In this document: positions 26,123 to 36,121 of the stretch, in pieces
Layout of the letters: the number at the start of each line of letters is the position of its first letter
Numbering within the stretch: position 1 is the first letter of the stretch
Assembly: GCA_016721185.1 (NCBI GenBank)
Contig: JADKIP010000014.1
Span: 434,001 to 498,000 of the forward strand
Reading direction: 5' to 3'
DNA from: Candidatus Dechloromonas phosphorivorans
Lineage (GTDB): Bacteria > Pseudomonadota > Gammaproteobacteria > Burkholderiales > Rhodocyclaceae
Length of the DNA stretch: 64,000 nt
The notes under the pieces: model-generated
Seen by the model: only the letters and a program-made list of their open reading frames with translations
Told to the model about the DNA's origin: nothing
Database searches by the model: none
Made by a program: the position numbers and the translations under genes

Positions 26123-27370
26123 ATGGCTCTGCCCTACGAACTACTGATCGGTCTGCGCTACACGCGCGCCAAACGGCGTAATCACTTCATCTCCTTCATT
26201 TCGATGATCTCCATGCTCGGCATTGGCCTGGGGGTGGCGGCGCTGATTGTCGTGCTCTCGGTGATGAATGGTTTCCAGAAGGAGTTGCGGACGCGCATTC
26301 TCGGTGTCGCCTCACATATACAAATCACCGGCATCAGCGGTGAGTTGCCCGACTGGTCGTCAGTTGCGGCGCAGGCGATGCAGCATCCGGAAGTCCGGGC
26401 GAGCGCGCCCTTCGTCCAGTCGCAGGCAATGTTCGCCGTCGATGGCGGGGTCAAGGGCTCGCTGGTGCGCGGCATCCTGCCGGAAGAGGAAGACAAGGTC
26501 GCTGATTTCCGCAGCACGATCAAAAGCGGCAGTCTGGACGATCTGCGGCCCGGTGAGTTTGGTGTCGTGCTGGGGGCGGATCTGGCCCGTTCGCTGCGCG
26601 TTTTCACCGGCGACAAGGTGACGCTGATTGCGCCGCAGGGCACGGTGACGCCGGCCGGCGTCGTGCCGCGCCTGAAGTCCTTCAAGGTGGTCGGCATCTT
26701 TGAAGTCGGCATGTACGAATACGACAGCGGCTTGGCCCTGATTAACCTGCAGGATGCGCAGAAGCTTTATCAGATGGATGATCGGGTGACCGGCGTGCGC
26801 CTGAAGGTGGATGACCTTTTTCAAGCGCCCCGCATTGCGCGTGAGTTGGTGCGCTATATCAATGCCGATGCTTATCTCAATGACTGGACAAAAAGCCACG
26901 CCAACTTCTTCCGTGCTGTCCAAATTGAGAAAAATATGATGTTTATCATTTTGTCGCTCATCGTTGCGGTGGCAGCATTCAATCTGGTGTCAACGCTGGT
27001 GATGGCAGTGACTGACAAGCAAGCCGATATCGCCATCCTGCGGACCCTTGGCGCGCGGCCGCTCTCCATCATGGCAATTTTTGTGGTGCAGGGCGCCCTG
27101 GTTGGCTTCATCGGGCTCGGGCTCGGTATCGTCGGCGGGGTTGCCCTGGCGCTGAATATTGATGTGGTGGTGCCATTTATTGAAAGGGCGCTGGGGGTGC
27201 ATTTCCTGTCGAAAGAGGTCTATTACATCTCCGACCTGCCTTCCGAGTTGCTGTGGAGCGACGTTTGGGGGGTGACACTGATTGCCTTCGTGCTCGCCCT
27301 GCTGGCGACGATTTACCCCAGTTGGCGGGCTTCTCGCATTAATCCGGCGGAGGCCCTGCGCTATGAGTGA
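26123..27370 (+). CDS. lolC: Lipoprotein-releasing ABC transporter permease LolC/LolE
   Basis: A 415-residue inner-membrane subunit that extracts outer-membrane lipoproteins for hand-over to LolA. The start MALPYELLIGLRYTRAKRRN and the first helix (ISMLGIGLGVAALIVVLSVMNGF) are family hallmarks. A large periplasmic domain is followed by three C-terminal helices around MFIILSLIVAVAAFNLVS, MAIFVVQGALVGFIGLGLG and VTLIAFVLALLATIYPS, ending in RINPAEALRYE. Only one permease gene is present, so it probably works as a LolC/E homodimer (LolF-like), as in many non-enteric bacteria. It overlaps lolD by 8 bases. Confidence 0.94.
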   Translation: MALPYELLIGLRYTRAKRRNHFISFISMISMLGIGLGVAALIVVLSVMNGFQKELRTRILGVASHIQITGISGELPDWSSVAAQAMQHPEVRASAPFVQSQAMFAVDGGVKGSLVRGILPEEEDKVADFRSTIKSGSLDDLRPGEFGVVLGADLARSLRVFTGDKVTLIAPQGTVTPAGVVPRLKSFKVVGIFEVGMYEYDSGLALINLQDAQKLYQMDDRVTGVRLKVDDLFQAPRIARELVRYINADAYLNDWTKSHANFFRAVQIEKNMMFIILSLIVAVAAFNLVSTLVMAVTDKQADIAILRTLGARPLSIMAIFVVQGALVGFIGLGLGIVGGVALALNIDVVVPFIERALGVHFLSKEVYYISDLPSELLWSDVWGVTLIAFVLALLATIYPSWRASRINPAEALRYE

Positions 27371-28040
27371 ACCCATTCTGGTGGCTCGTGATCTGAGCAA
27401 AACCTTTAGTGGTGGCGGGCTGGAAGTAAAGGTGTTGTCCGGGGTCAATCTGACCATTCAACCGGGTGAAACCGTCGCTATTGTCGGTACTTCCGGCTCG
27501 GGCAAAAGCACGCTGCTGCATCTGCTGGGCGGCCTGGATACCCCGACTGCGGGCAATGTCGCGCTGATGGGGCGTGATTTTTCGGCTTTAAACGAGGTTG
27601 ACCGCGGCGATTGGCGCAATCGGCATCTCGGCTTCGTCTATCAGTTTCATCACCTGCTGCCTGAGTTTTCGGCGCTGGAAAATGTCGCCATGCCCTTGCT
27701 GATTCGCCGCACCGAGCGCGGCGAGGCCATGGCGAAGGCGTCTGAAATGCTTGCCGCAGTGGGTCTTGGCCATCGTCTCGAACATCGCCCCGGTGAGCTT
27801 TCCGGCGGTGAGCGTCAGCGCGCCGCCATTGCCCGGGCGATGGTAAGCGATCCTTCCTGTTTGCTGGCCGATGAACCGACCGGGAATCTCGATCGGCATA
27901 CTGCCAACATTGTCTTTGATCTGCTTCTTGAGGGCGTTCGTTCGCGGCAGACCAGTTTGATCATGGTGACGCACGATATACAACTGGCAAATAAAGCAAA
28001 TCGTGTTTTTATGTTGGACGACGGTCATCTTTCCGATTAA
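27363..28040 (+). CDS. lolD: Lipoprotein-releasing ABC transporter ATP-binding protein
   Basis: A 225-residue ATPase that powers LolCDE. Walker A is GTSGSGKST near residue 43. A LolD-typical DFSALNEVDRGDWRNRHLGF block leads to the Q-loop FVYQFHHLLPEFSALEN. The signature is LSGGERQRAAIARAM and Walker B is CLLADEPTGNLD. ATG 27363 is embedded in the end of lolC, giving an 8-base overlap. The stop is followed by 47 bases and then an unrelated chemoreceptor gene, with no clear terminator between. Confidence 0.94.
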   Translation: MSEPILVARDLSKTFSGGGLEVKVLSGVNLTIQPGETVAIVGTSGSGKSTLLHLLGGLDTPTAGNVALMGRDFSALNEVDRGDWRNRHLGFVYQFHHLLPEFSALENVAMPLLIRRTERGEAMAKASEMLAAVGLGHRLEHRPGELSGGERQRAAIARAMVSDPSCLLADEPTGNLDRHTANIVFDLLLEGVRSRQTSLIMVTHDIQLANKANRVFMLDDGHLSD

Positions 28041-28087
28041 AGTCCGAATGAATTTTTAAAAATAATAAATTATTCGAGGAAAAATCC

Positions 28088-30103
28088 ATGCAAGCCTTGT
28101 TTTCTCCTGCTGTCGCGCTGATGAATCGCTTGCGCTACCCGAGCAAGTTTCTGCTGCTGGGGTTGGCCGTTACGATTGTGGTCGTCATGCTGTTGTTCTC
28201 CGTGATTAAAAATGAGCTGCAACAGATTGGCGTGGCCGAGCATGAGCTGGCTGGCGTGCAAATGCTCAAGCCAATGAATCGTGCAACTCAGTTTATTCAG
28301 GTGCATCGCGGCATGTCGGCTGGCTTGCTGGGTGGTAACGAGGGTATGAAAGATAAACGTGCTGTCAAGGAAAAAGAGGCTTCCGATGCCTTGCAGGCGA
28401 CCGAAGCAACGTTTCCCCCAGCCCTGATTAACCACGCTGACTGGAAGAAAATTCGTGCCGACTGGGAGAGTCTGCGCAACCAGGGGCTGACCTGGAGCGT
28501 GGCCGACAACATCAAGGCACATAACGCCCTGATTGACCAGTTGCTGCAGTTCATGGTCGTTACCGCTGATGAGACTGAATTGTCTCTCGACCCAGTGGTG
28601 GACACCTTTTACATGATGGACACCGTGGTGGTAAAAATGCCGGCTATGCTGGAGCGCCTGGGGCAGACCCGGGCTCGCGGTACCGGGGTGCTGGCCAAAA
28701 AGGAAATTTCGCCGCAAATGAAGATTGATATGTCTTCGACACTTTCCGAAATGTCGAACACTTTGCGTGCCCAGAATGTCAATCTGCAAAAGGTCATGCA
28801 CTTCGCGCCGAGTTTGCAAGGCGCATTGGCCGGCCCGAGCAAGCAGTTCTCTGACAGCGTTGAAAAGCTCTTTTCGCTGGTCAGGGAAGATATTGTTTCG
28901 GAACGTTTCCAAACCCCGTCGCAAGAGTATTTTGCTTTGACCACGGCCATGATCGACGCCGGTTACAAAACGATGTTCGATGTGCTGCTGGTTGAATTTG
29001 AGCAACAGCTCAACCAGCGCAAGGCAGCGTTAAAGCAGGAAATGCTACTCACGTTTGTTTTAAGTATCGGCGTTCTCGCACTGGTGGCTTATCTGGCGGT
29101 CGGGATGTATTACTCGGTGATCAACAGTGTCGGTATTTTTTCGACGGGCGCTCGTCGCCTGGCTGATGGCGATCTGACGGTGCAGTTCGCAACCGAAGGG
29201 CATGACGAACTGCACGCTGCCGGTAACGATTTCAACAATATGGCGCAATCTTTCCGCACCTTGCTGCGCCATATTCAGCAGGAAGCCCAACAGTTGCGCG
29301 GCGCTGCCGAGCAACTTTCGGCGGCCAGCCAGCAAATTTCGAGCAGCACCAGTGCGCAGAGTGATTCCGCTTCAACCATGGCCGCCGCTGTCGAGCAGAT
29401 GACGGTCGGTGTCGATCACATTGCGAAAAACGCGCATGACGCACAGAGCTATTCCCGGGAGTCGGATGAAGTTGCCGCGCAGGGTGGGCGGATTGTTCAG
29501 GGCGTGGTCAATGAGATTCAAGCGATTGCCGACACGGTCAATCAATCGGCGGCAGCGGTCGAGGCGTTGGGTCAGCAATCCGAACAGATTTCAGCCATTG
29601 TCGGCACCATCAAGGAAATCGCTGACCAGACCAATCTGCTCGCTCTCAATGCTGCGATCGAAGCTGCCCGCGCGGGTGAATCGGGCCGCGGCTTTGCCGT
29701 GGTGGCTGATGAGGTGCGCAAGCTGGCAGAACGTACCGCGAAATCGACTCAGGAAATTGCCAGCATGATTGGCGGCATTCAATCGGGTACGTCGACTGCC
29801 GTCATCAGCATGAAACGTGGTGTTGACCGGGTGGCGGCAGGTGTTGAGCAGGCGCAGTTGGCCGGCACGACGATTGCGCAGGTGCAGCAACAATCGCGTC
29901 AGGTGGTCGATGCCGTGGCGGAGATTTCGATTGCCTTGCGTGAGCAGGCAGCGGCCAGTACCGAGATTGCCCAAAACGTCGAACGGATTGCCCAGATGGC
30001 TGAAGAAAATGATTCCGCGGCGCGCGGGAATGCCGACACCGCTGGCAATCTTCGTCAATTGGCTGAAAGCCTGAGCAGCGAGGTTGCCCGCTTCCGTACC
30101 TGA
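28088..30103 (+). CDS. Methyl-accepting chemotaxis protein (tandem copy 1)
   Basis: A 671-residue membrane chemoreceptor. A first membrane helix (FLLLGLAVTIVVVMLLFSV) lies near residues 20-38. A periplasmic, mostly helical sensor follows, with a FIQVHRGMSAGLL motif reminiscent of nitrate/nitrite-sensing NIT domains. The second helix is near residue 325 (FVLSIGVLALVAYLAVGM) and leads into a HAMP domain. The signalling tip is EIADQTNLLALNAAIEAARA, the CheA/CheW contact. There is no C-terminal CheR pentapeptide. It is about 70% identical by eye to the next gene, which indicates tandem duplication. The ligand is unknown. Confidence 0.93.
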   Translation: MQALFSPAVALMNRLRYPSKFLLLGLAVTIVVVMLLFSVIKNELQQIGVAEHELAGVQMLKPMNRATQFIQVHRGMSAGLLGGNEGMKDKRAVKEKEASDALQATEATFPPALINHADWKKIRADWESLRNQGLTWSVADNIKAHNALIDQLLQFMVVTADETELSLDPVVDTFYMMDTVVVKMPAMLERLGQTRARGTGVLAKKEISPQMKIDMSSTLSEMSNTLRAQNVNLQKVMHFAPSLQGALAGPSKQFSDSVEKLFSLVREDIVSERFQTPSQEYFALTTAMIDAGYKTMFDVLLVEFEQQLNQRKAALKQEMLLTFVLSIGVLALVAYLAVGMYYSVINSVGIFSTGARRLADGDLTVQFATEGHDELHAAGNDFNNMAQSFRTLLRHIQQEAQQLRGAAEQLSAASQQISSSTSAQSDSASTMAAAVEQMTVGVDHIAKNAHDAQSYSRESDEVAAQGGRIVQGVVNEIQAIADTVNQSAAAVEALGQQSEQISAIVGTIKEIADQTNLLALNAAIEAARAGESGRGFAVVADEVRKLAERTAKSTQEIASMIGGIQSGTSTAVISMKRGVDRVAAGVEQAQLAGTTIAQVQQQSRQVVDAVAEISIALREQAAASTEIAQNVERIAQMAEENDSAARGNADTAGNLRQLAESLSSEVARFRT

Positions 30104-30155
30104 TACTCGTCAGTTTTAAAGTGGCTGGCTTCAGGGCTGGCCTCGGGGTTGGCAA

Positions 30156-30192
30156 AAAAGCCATGATCGATAACATCGCGATCATGGCTTTT
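30156..30192 (+). terminator. Intrinsic terminator between tandem chemoreceptor genes
   Basis: AAAAGCCATGATCG and CGATCATGGCTTTT form a perfect 14-bp stem with a 9-base loop, ending in a T-run, 53 bases after the first receptor's stop. Confidence 0.82.
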
Positions 30193-30287
30193 GAATTTTG
30201 AGGCATTGGTATATTTTACAATTATTGCGTTTTACAAGCTAATTTGCGCTAAATTCTACCCATCCCTGTAATCGAGAGTCGTGATCA

Positions 30288-32302
30288 ATGAGAGCCCTTT
30301 TTCGCCCGCCGTGGCATTGATGAACAAGCTTCGCTACACCAGCAAATTTCTTTTGCTGGGCTTTGCAATGGCCGCGGTCATGCTGGTTTTGCTGTACACC
30401 GTTTATGCCAATTTGAGCCGTGACATCGAGACGGCGCATCAGGAAATTGCCGGCCTGCAAATGTTGAAGCCGATGAACAAAATGGCGCAGTTCATGCAGC
30501 AACATCGCGGCTTGTCGTCAGGGGTGCTCAATGGCAACGCGGCGATGAAAGATAAGCGGGCTGCCAAGGAAAAGGATGTGGCCGAGGCGCTTGCCGCAAC
30601 CGATGCGGCCTTGTCGGTCAAGCTTCGCGATAGTGCCGCCTGGAAGACTATTCATCAGGAATGGTCGCAAATTGCCGCACAGGGCATGAGCTGGGCGCCA
30701 CCGGAAAATATCAAGCGGCATAGTCAAATGATCGACAAAGTACTGATCTTCATGGTCGATGTTGCCGATGAAATGCAGTTGACGCTCGACCCGGTGATGG
30801 ACACTTATTACTTCATGGATACGGTGGTGACGAAAATGCCGGCCATGCTGGAACCGATGGGGATTACGCGGGCGCGCGGCACCGGTATCCTGACCAAGAA
30901 AGAACTGACGCCCGAGCAACGGATTGATGTTTCGTCGCTGATTGCCCAAATGGCTGGAACGCTGCGGGCGCAGACAATGAATCTGGAAAAAGTGGTTCGC
31001 TACGCGCCAGCGCTGCAAGCTGGGTTGAGCGGCCCGGCTCAGGAGTTTTCAGCGGGCGCGGAAAAAATATTCGCACTGGTGCGTGAAGACATCCTGGGTG
31101 AAAAGTTCACCACGGTACCGCAGGATTATTTTGCGCTGACCACGCAGGTGATCGACATCGGCTACAAAATGATGTTTGAAACGCTGATTCCGCAGTTTGA
31201 AAGTCAACTGCAAGGGCGCGTTGCTTTGGCCGAGCGCATGCTCCTGCTGAATATTGCCTTGGCCTTGGTTGTCATGCTGGCGGTGGGTTATTTGTCGATT
31301 GGCACCTATTACTCAGTCATCGGCAGTGTCGAGGGCTTTTCCCGAGGGGCGCGGCAGATGGCCGATGGCGATCTGACTGCCCAGTTCACCAGTGAAGGCA
31401 ATGACGAGCTGCATGCTGCCGGCAAGGATTTCAATGACATGGCAGCAGCGTTCCGCAAACTGCTCGGTCGTATCCAGAGTGAAGTGCAGCAGCTTCGCGG
31501 CTCCGCCGAGCAACTGGCGACATCAAGTCAGCAGATTTCCAACAGCACTTCGTCGCAAAGCGATTCGGCGTCCAGCATGGCAGCCTCGGTGGAGGAAATG
31601 ACGGTGGGGGTCGATCACATCGCCAAGAACGCCCAGGATGCTCAGGCGTATTCCCGTGAGTCAGACAAGGTGGCTGCCGAGGGTGGGCGCATTGTCGAGG
31701 GGGTGGTTAATGAGATTCAGGCGATTGCCCATACGGTGAACCAGTCCGCCGCGGCGGTCGAGGCGCTCGGCCAGCAGTCGGATCAGATTTCGGCCATTGT
31801 CGGCACGATCAAGGATATCGCCGACCAGACCAATCTGCTGGCGCTGAACGCCGCTATCGAGGCGGCGCGCGCAGGCGAATCGGGCCGCGGTTTTGCCGTG
31901 GTGGCTGATGAGGTGCGCAAGCTGGCGGAGCGGACGGCGAAATCGACGCAGGAAATTGCCGGCATGATTGGCTCCATTCAGTCAGGCACCGCGACCGCGG
32001 TCGCCAGCATGAAACAGGGCGTCGAGCGCGTTGCCGCCGGGGTTGAGCAGGCACAGAAGGCAGGTACAGCAATCAGCCAGGTGCAGGCGCAGGCCCGGCA
32101 GGTGGTCAATGCGGTTTCGGAGATTACAGTTTCACTGAGCGAGCAGGCGTCGGCCAGCACCGAGATTGCCCGCAACGTCGAGCGAATCGCTCAGAAGGCT
32201 GAAGAAAATAATGCCGCCGCTTGCGGCAATGCCGATACGGCCGGCAAGTTGCGGCAGTTGGCCGAGAACCTGAGTAGCGAAGTAGCGCGTTTCAGGACTT
32301 GA
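30288..32302 (+). CDS. Methyl-accepting chemotaxis protein (tandem copy 2), 5' frameshift
   Basis: A receptor of about 673 residues and paralogue of the preceding gene, with the same layout: first helix FLLLGFAMAAVMLVLLYTV, a NIT-like FMQQHRGLSSGVLNGN sensor, second helix MLLLNIALALVVMLAVGYLS, HAMP, and the tip DIADQTNLLALNAAIEAARA. The open frame begins at GTG 30281 as MINESPFSPAVALMNK. ATG 30288 followed by one additional T in the T-run 30298-30302 would instead give MRALFSPAVALMNKLRY, matching the paralogue's MQALFSPAVALMNRLRY. The true start is therefore very probably ATG 30288, with one T missing from the sequence. Confidence 0.92.
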
Positions 32303-32306
32303 GTTT

Positions 32307-32837
32307 TTATCTGAGTTTTCGCCGCCGCCAGGCGGCGATCAGGTAATACCGCCAAGCCGCCTTGGTGGCGAAATAGCCGAGCACCGCCAGCCCTGCGGCG
32401 AGGACAACGAGTCCGATGCCCAGGGGTTTGGCGACGCTGAGCATCCAGCCCTGCATTGCTTCGGTCCAGCCGACAAAGTGGGTAATGGTGAATTCCGGCG
32501 GCGCGACAAAACCATTGCTTTCCCCGATCAGCAGGCGGCCAATTTGATAGGCCAACAGATAGAGCGGGACGAGGGTGACCGGGTTGGTGTAAAGCGTGGT
32601 CAGCATGGCCAAGGGCAGGTTGACCCGGAAGAGTAGTGCGCAGGCGGCCGCACCGATCATTTGTAGCGGCCCGGGAATCAGGCCGCAGAACATGCCGGCC
32701 GCCACCGCGCCGGCCGCCGAGTGGCGATTCAAGTGCCACAGGCGCGGGTGCAGCAGGGACGAGGCAAATGGCCGCAGCCACGGGTTGCGGCGGATCGTTT
32801 CGTGGTCGGGCAGGTATTTTTTCAGGTAGTGACGCAT
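32307..32837 (-). CDS. DUF2062-domain membrane protein
   Basis: A 176-residue inner-membrane protein of the DUF2062 family. The N-terminus is the family's MRHYLKKYLPDHETIRRNPWL, followed by HPRLWHLNRHSAAGAVAAGM and hydrophobic segments that include the conserved TTLYTNPVTLVPLYLLAYQIG. ATG 32837 is chosen for this start; the frame is open 230 bases farther over unrelated sequence inside comEC. It is divergent from comEC with only 17 bases between starts, so the promoters must overlap. Function unknown. Confidence 0.87.
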   Translation of the reverse strand: MRHYLKKYLPDHETIRRNPWLRPFASSLLHPRLWHLNRHSAAGAVAAGMFCGLIPGPLQMIGAAACALLFRVNLPLAMLTTLYTNPVTLVPLYLLAYQIGRLLIGESNGFVAPPEFTITHFVGWTEAMQGWMLSVAKPLGIGLVVLAAGLAVLGYFATKAAWRYYLIAAWRRRKLR

Positions 32838-32854
32838 AAACGTATTATTGCAGC

Positions 32855-35230
32855 ATGCGCCTGAATATTCTCGCCTTTGCCACCGGGGTTCTGTGGCTGC
32901 AGATGCAGCCGGAACTCCCGCTTTGGTGGCCGTGGGCGCTGGGTGCCGGGGTGCTGTTTCTGCCCCTTCTTTTCTCGTCTGCTCAGTCCCCCGCTCAATC
33001 ACCCGTTTTGTTGCAAGGCCCGTCACCCGCTCGCCGCTCAGGCTGGCCAGCAAGGGTGCTCGCAATGCTTGCTTGTGGTGCGCTCGGCTTTGCCTGGGCG
33101 GGCTGGCGGGCTGATTTGCGCCTGGCGGATGATCTGGCCGCCGAGTGGGAAAGGCAGGATGTCGAGGTCGTCGGCGTCATCACGACCCTGCCGCAGGATT
33201 TCAGCCACGGCACACGCTTTGAATTTGCCTTGGAATCCACGTTGACCGCAGCAGCCATTGTCCCGCCGCGGATCATGCTCTCTTGGTACCAGGGGCGTCG
33301 TGATGATTCGCCGGAACGGCTGGTTGTCCTGCCCGGCGAGCGCTGGCGCTTTACGGTGCGTTTGAAGCGCCCCCATGGCAATGCGAATCCCGGTGGCTTC
33401 GACTACGAGGCCTGGCTGCTGGAACACAATATTCGGGCGACTGGCTATATCCGCGCCAATCCCCCGCTGCGGCTGAGCGAGATGGTCTGGCAACCGGGCT
33501 ACATGATTGAGCGTTTGCGTTACAAGGTCCGTGCTTCGTTTGCCGAAATTCTGCCTGCCGAGCGCTATCCCTGGGCCGGCATTCTGGTGGCGCTGACCAT
33601 CGGTGACCAGAAGGCGATTCAGGGTGATTTATGGACCACCTTCAATCGCACCGGAACGACACATTTGATGTCGATTTCAGGGCTTCACGTGACGATGGTG
33701 GCTGCTATTTTTGGCTGGCTGGTCAATTTTGGCTGGCGCCGCGTGCCGCGTTTGGCACTGCGCTTGCCGGCGCAAAAGGCCGGTTTGCTGGCAGCGTGCG
33801 TGGCCGCTTTGTTCTATGCCCTGATTGCCGGCTTTGCCGTGCCGGCGCAGCGTACCCTTTACATGCTGCTGGTGGCCGCGCTGGCCATGCTTTCCGGGCG
33901 GATCGTCGCGCCCAGCCGAACCTTGCTACTGGCCTTGCTGGTGGTGCTGCTGTTCGATCCCTGGGCTGTGCTGGCCGCGGGTTTCTGGCTCTCCTTTGGC
34001 GCGGTCGGCGCCTTGCTCTATATCGGTTCGGCGCAAATTGGTCAGGCGCGCGGCTGGCGTCAGCGCCTCCAGGCCTGGGGCGTTGTTCAATGGGCGGCAA
34101 CGCTCGCCTCGTTACCCGTATTGCTGCTGGTCTTTCAGCAATTTTCACTGGTTTCGCCGCTGGCCAATGCGCTGGCGATTCCGGTAATCAGTTTCATCGT
34201 CACCCCGCTCGCCTTGCTCGGGGCAATCCTTCCCTCGTGGCCGATTCTGGCCTTGGCGCATGGCGTCATGGACTGGTTGATGGTTTTCCTCAACTGGGCA
34301 TCCAGTTGGCCGGTCTGGCAAGCGCCGGCCCCGCCGCTGTGGGCGGCCCTGGCTGCCGCGCTGGGCGTCGCTGTCTGCTTATTGCCACGCGGCATGCCGG
34401 GACGGTTGCTGGGTGTTGCCTTGATGATTCCGGCGCTTTTCTGGCCGGTCGAAAAACCTGCCGAGGGTGAGGCGTGGATCAATGTGCTGGACGTCGGTCA
34501 GGGGCTTGCGGCCGTTGTCCGGACCCGCGAACACACGCTGATCTACGACCCGGGGCCGCTCTACAGCGCCGAGTCGGACGCCGGCCAGCGCGTTGTCGTG
34601 CCTTACTTGCGCATGCTGGGGATCAGCCGCGTCGATATGTTGATGGTGACGCATCGCGATAGTGACCATTCGGGTGGCATGGCCTCGGTGCAATCGGCAC
34701 TGGCGGTGGGCGAACTGCGTTCTTCGGTGAAGGAACTGGGCGGCGAACGCTGTATTGCCGGCCAGCGCTGGGTTTGGGATGGCGTCATTTTTGAGGTCTT
34801 GCATCCTGCCGCCGAGGCTTACGCGGTCAACCTTAAAAGTAACCATATTTCCTGCGTGCTGCGGGTGACTGCCGGTGGCAAGCGGATGTTGTTGACCGCC
34901 GATATCGAGGCGCCCGATGAGGCAGAATTACTGGCGCGTTACCCGAACGATCTGGCGGCAGATGTTTTGCTGGTGCCGCATCACGGGTCAAAAACCTCGT
35001 CGACCGCAGCATTCCTGACTGCCGTCGCTGCCCCGGCGGCGATCATTCCGGTCGGCTATCGCAGCCGTTTTGGTCACCCGAAAGCCGAGGTCGTGGCGCG
35101 TTATGAAGCGCTCGCGACATCGTTGTGGCGGACCGATCGTGATGGCGCTGTCGAGGTTCGCCTGGCCGCGTCGGGCATCAAACTCAGCGCCTGGCGACAA
35201 GCACATCGCCATTACTGGTTTGGCCGGTGA
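32855..35230 (+). CDS. comEC: DNA internalisation protein ComEC/Rec2
   Basis: A 791-residue inner-membrane channel for uptake of single-stranded DNA in natural transformation. Order of domains: N-terminal membrane and DUF4131 region (to about residue 180), Competence domain with the LVALTIGDQKAIQGDLWTTF and TTHLMSISGLHVTMVAAIFG motifs near residues 245-285, about ten helices, then a metallo-beta-lactamase-like domain from about residue 540 (INVLDVGQGLAAVV, MVTHRDSDHSGGM, LLVPHHGSKTSS). The metal-binding HRDSDH is intact. Two copies of the word GTYGACCGCAGCA lie inside it, at 33241 and 34999. Confidence 0.93.
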   Translation: MRLNILAFATGVLWLQMQPELPLWWPWALGAGVLFLPLLFSSAQSPAQSPVLLQGPSPARRSGWPARVLAMLACGALGFAWAGWRADLRLADDLAAEWERQDVEVVGVITTLPQDFSHGTRFEFALESTLTAAAIVPPRIMLSWYQGRRDDSPERLVVLPGERWRFTVRLKRPHGNANPGGFDYEAWLLEHNIRATGYIRANPPLRLSEMVWQPGYMIERLRYKVRASFAEILPAERYPWAGILVALTIGDQKAIQGDLWTTFNRTGTTHLMSISGLHVTMVAAIFGWLVNFGWRRVPRLALRLPAQKAGLLAACVAALFYALIAGFAVPAQRTLYMLLVAALAMLSGRIVAPSRTLLLALLVVLLFDPWAVLAAGFWLSFGAVGALLYIGSAQIGQARGWRQRLQAWGVVQWAATLASLPVLLLVFQQFSLVSPLANALAIPVISFIVTPLALLGAILPSWPILALAHGVMDWLMVFLNWASSWPVWQAPAPPLWAALAAALGVAVCLLPRGMPGRLLGVALMIPALFWPVEKPAEGEAWINVLDVGQGLAAVVRTREHTLIYDPGPLYSAESDAGQRVVVPYLRMLGISRVDMLMVTHRDSDHSGGMASVQSALAVGELRSSVKELGGERCIAGQRWVWDGVIFEVLHPAAEAYAVNLKSNHISCVLRVTAGGKRMLLTADIEAPDEAELLARYPNDLAADVLLVPHHGSKTSSTAAFLTAVAAPAAIIPVGYRSRFGHPKAEVVARYEALATSLWRTDRDGAVEVRLAASGIKLSAWRQAHRHYWFGR

Positions 35231-35266
35231 TATGGCCGGTGATACATTGCAGATCAAGGAGACCCT

Positions 35267-36121
35267 ATGAAATTTACCCAACAAAACGTTCAATGCCTCA
35301 GTCCTTCCGGCCTGCACCGAATGGCTTATACCGAGTGGGGTGATCGGCAGAATCCACGCGTCCTGGTTTGCGTGCATGGGCTGACCCGTAACGGGCGCGA
35401 TTTCGATGCGCTGGCCGAAGCGATGTCGGCGCATTACCGCGTGATCTGCCCGGATGTCGTCGGGCGCGGCCAAAGTAGCCGTCTGCGCGATCCGGCCGGC
35501 TATGGGGTGCCGCAGTATCTGGCGGATATGGTCACCTTGATTGCCCGACTTGGGGTGGATCGCGTCGATTGGGTCGGCACCTCGATGGGCGGCTTGATCG
35601 GCATGGCCCTGGCGGCTCAGGAGGGGGCGCCGATTGGCAAGATGTTGCTTAACGATGTTGGCCCGTTGATTACGCTTGATGCGCTGAAACGCATTGCTGC
35701 TTATGTTGGCATGGATCCGACCTGGCCGACGTTCGATGAGGCGCTGGCTTACGTCAAATTAATTAGTGCGCCGTTTGGTCCCTTGACTGAAGCGCAATGG
35801 TGGCATCTGACGGAAACCAGCGTCGCACAGCGCACGGATGGCCGCTGGGGATTTCTTTATGATCCGCAGATCGCGGCCTCTTTCAAGGCAAGCTTTGCCG
35901 ATCAGGACATCAACCTTTGGCCATTCTATGGGCTGATTAAATGTCCGACCCTCGTCATGCGCGGGGCTGAATCCGACCTGCTGACTCGCGAAACCTGGCA
36001 GCAGATGGGCGAATACGGACCACGCGCCAAGCTGGTCGAAGTCCCCGGTGTCGGGCACGCGCCGATGTTCCTGAATGACGAGCAGATTTCCATCGCCCGA
36101 GACTTTTTACTGCAATCATGA
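35267..36121 (+). CDS. Alpha/beta hydrolase (first of a pair)
   Basis: A 284-residue alpha/beta-fold hydrolase. The oxyanion region is VCVHGLTRNGRDFD near residue 35. The nucleophile elbow is VGTSMGG with Ser106, the acid probably lies in MRGAESDLLTRE, and the catalytic His is in VPGVGHAPMF near residue 265. The N-terminal LHRMAYTEWGD matches a common Betaproteobacterial group without known substrate. ATG 35267 has AAGGAG upstream. It overlaps the next hydrolase gene by 4 bases, so the two are co-translated. Confidence 0.89.
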   Translation: MKFTQQNVQCLSPSGLHRMAYTEWGDRQNPRVLVCVHGLTRNGRDFDALAEAMSAHYRVICPDVVGRGQSSRLRDPAGYGVPQYLADMVTLIARLGVDRVDWVGTSMGGLIGMALAAQEGAPIGKMLLNDVGPLITLDALKRIAAYVGMDPTWPTFDEALAYVKLISAPFGPLTEAQWWHLTETSVAQRTDGRWGFLYDPQIAASFKASFADQDINLWPFYGLIKCPTLVMRGAESDLLTRETWQQMGEYGPRAKLVEVPGVGHAPMFLNDEQISIARDFLLQS

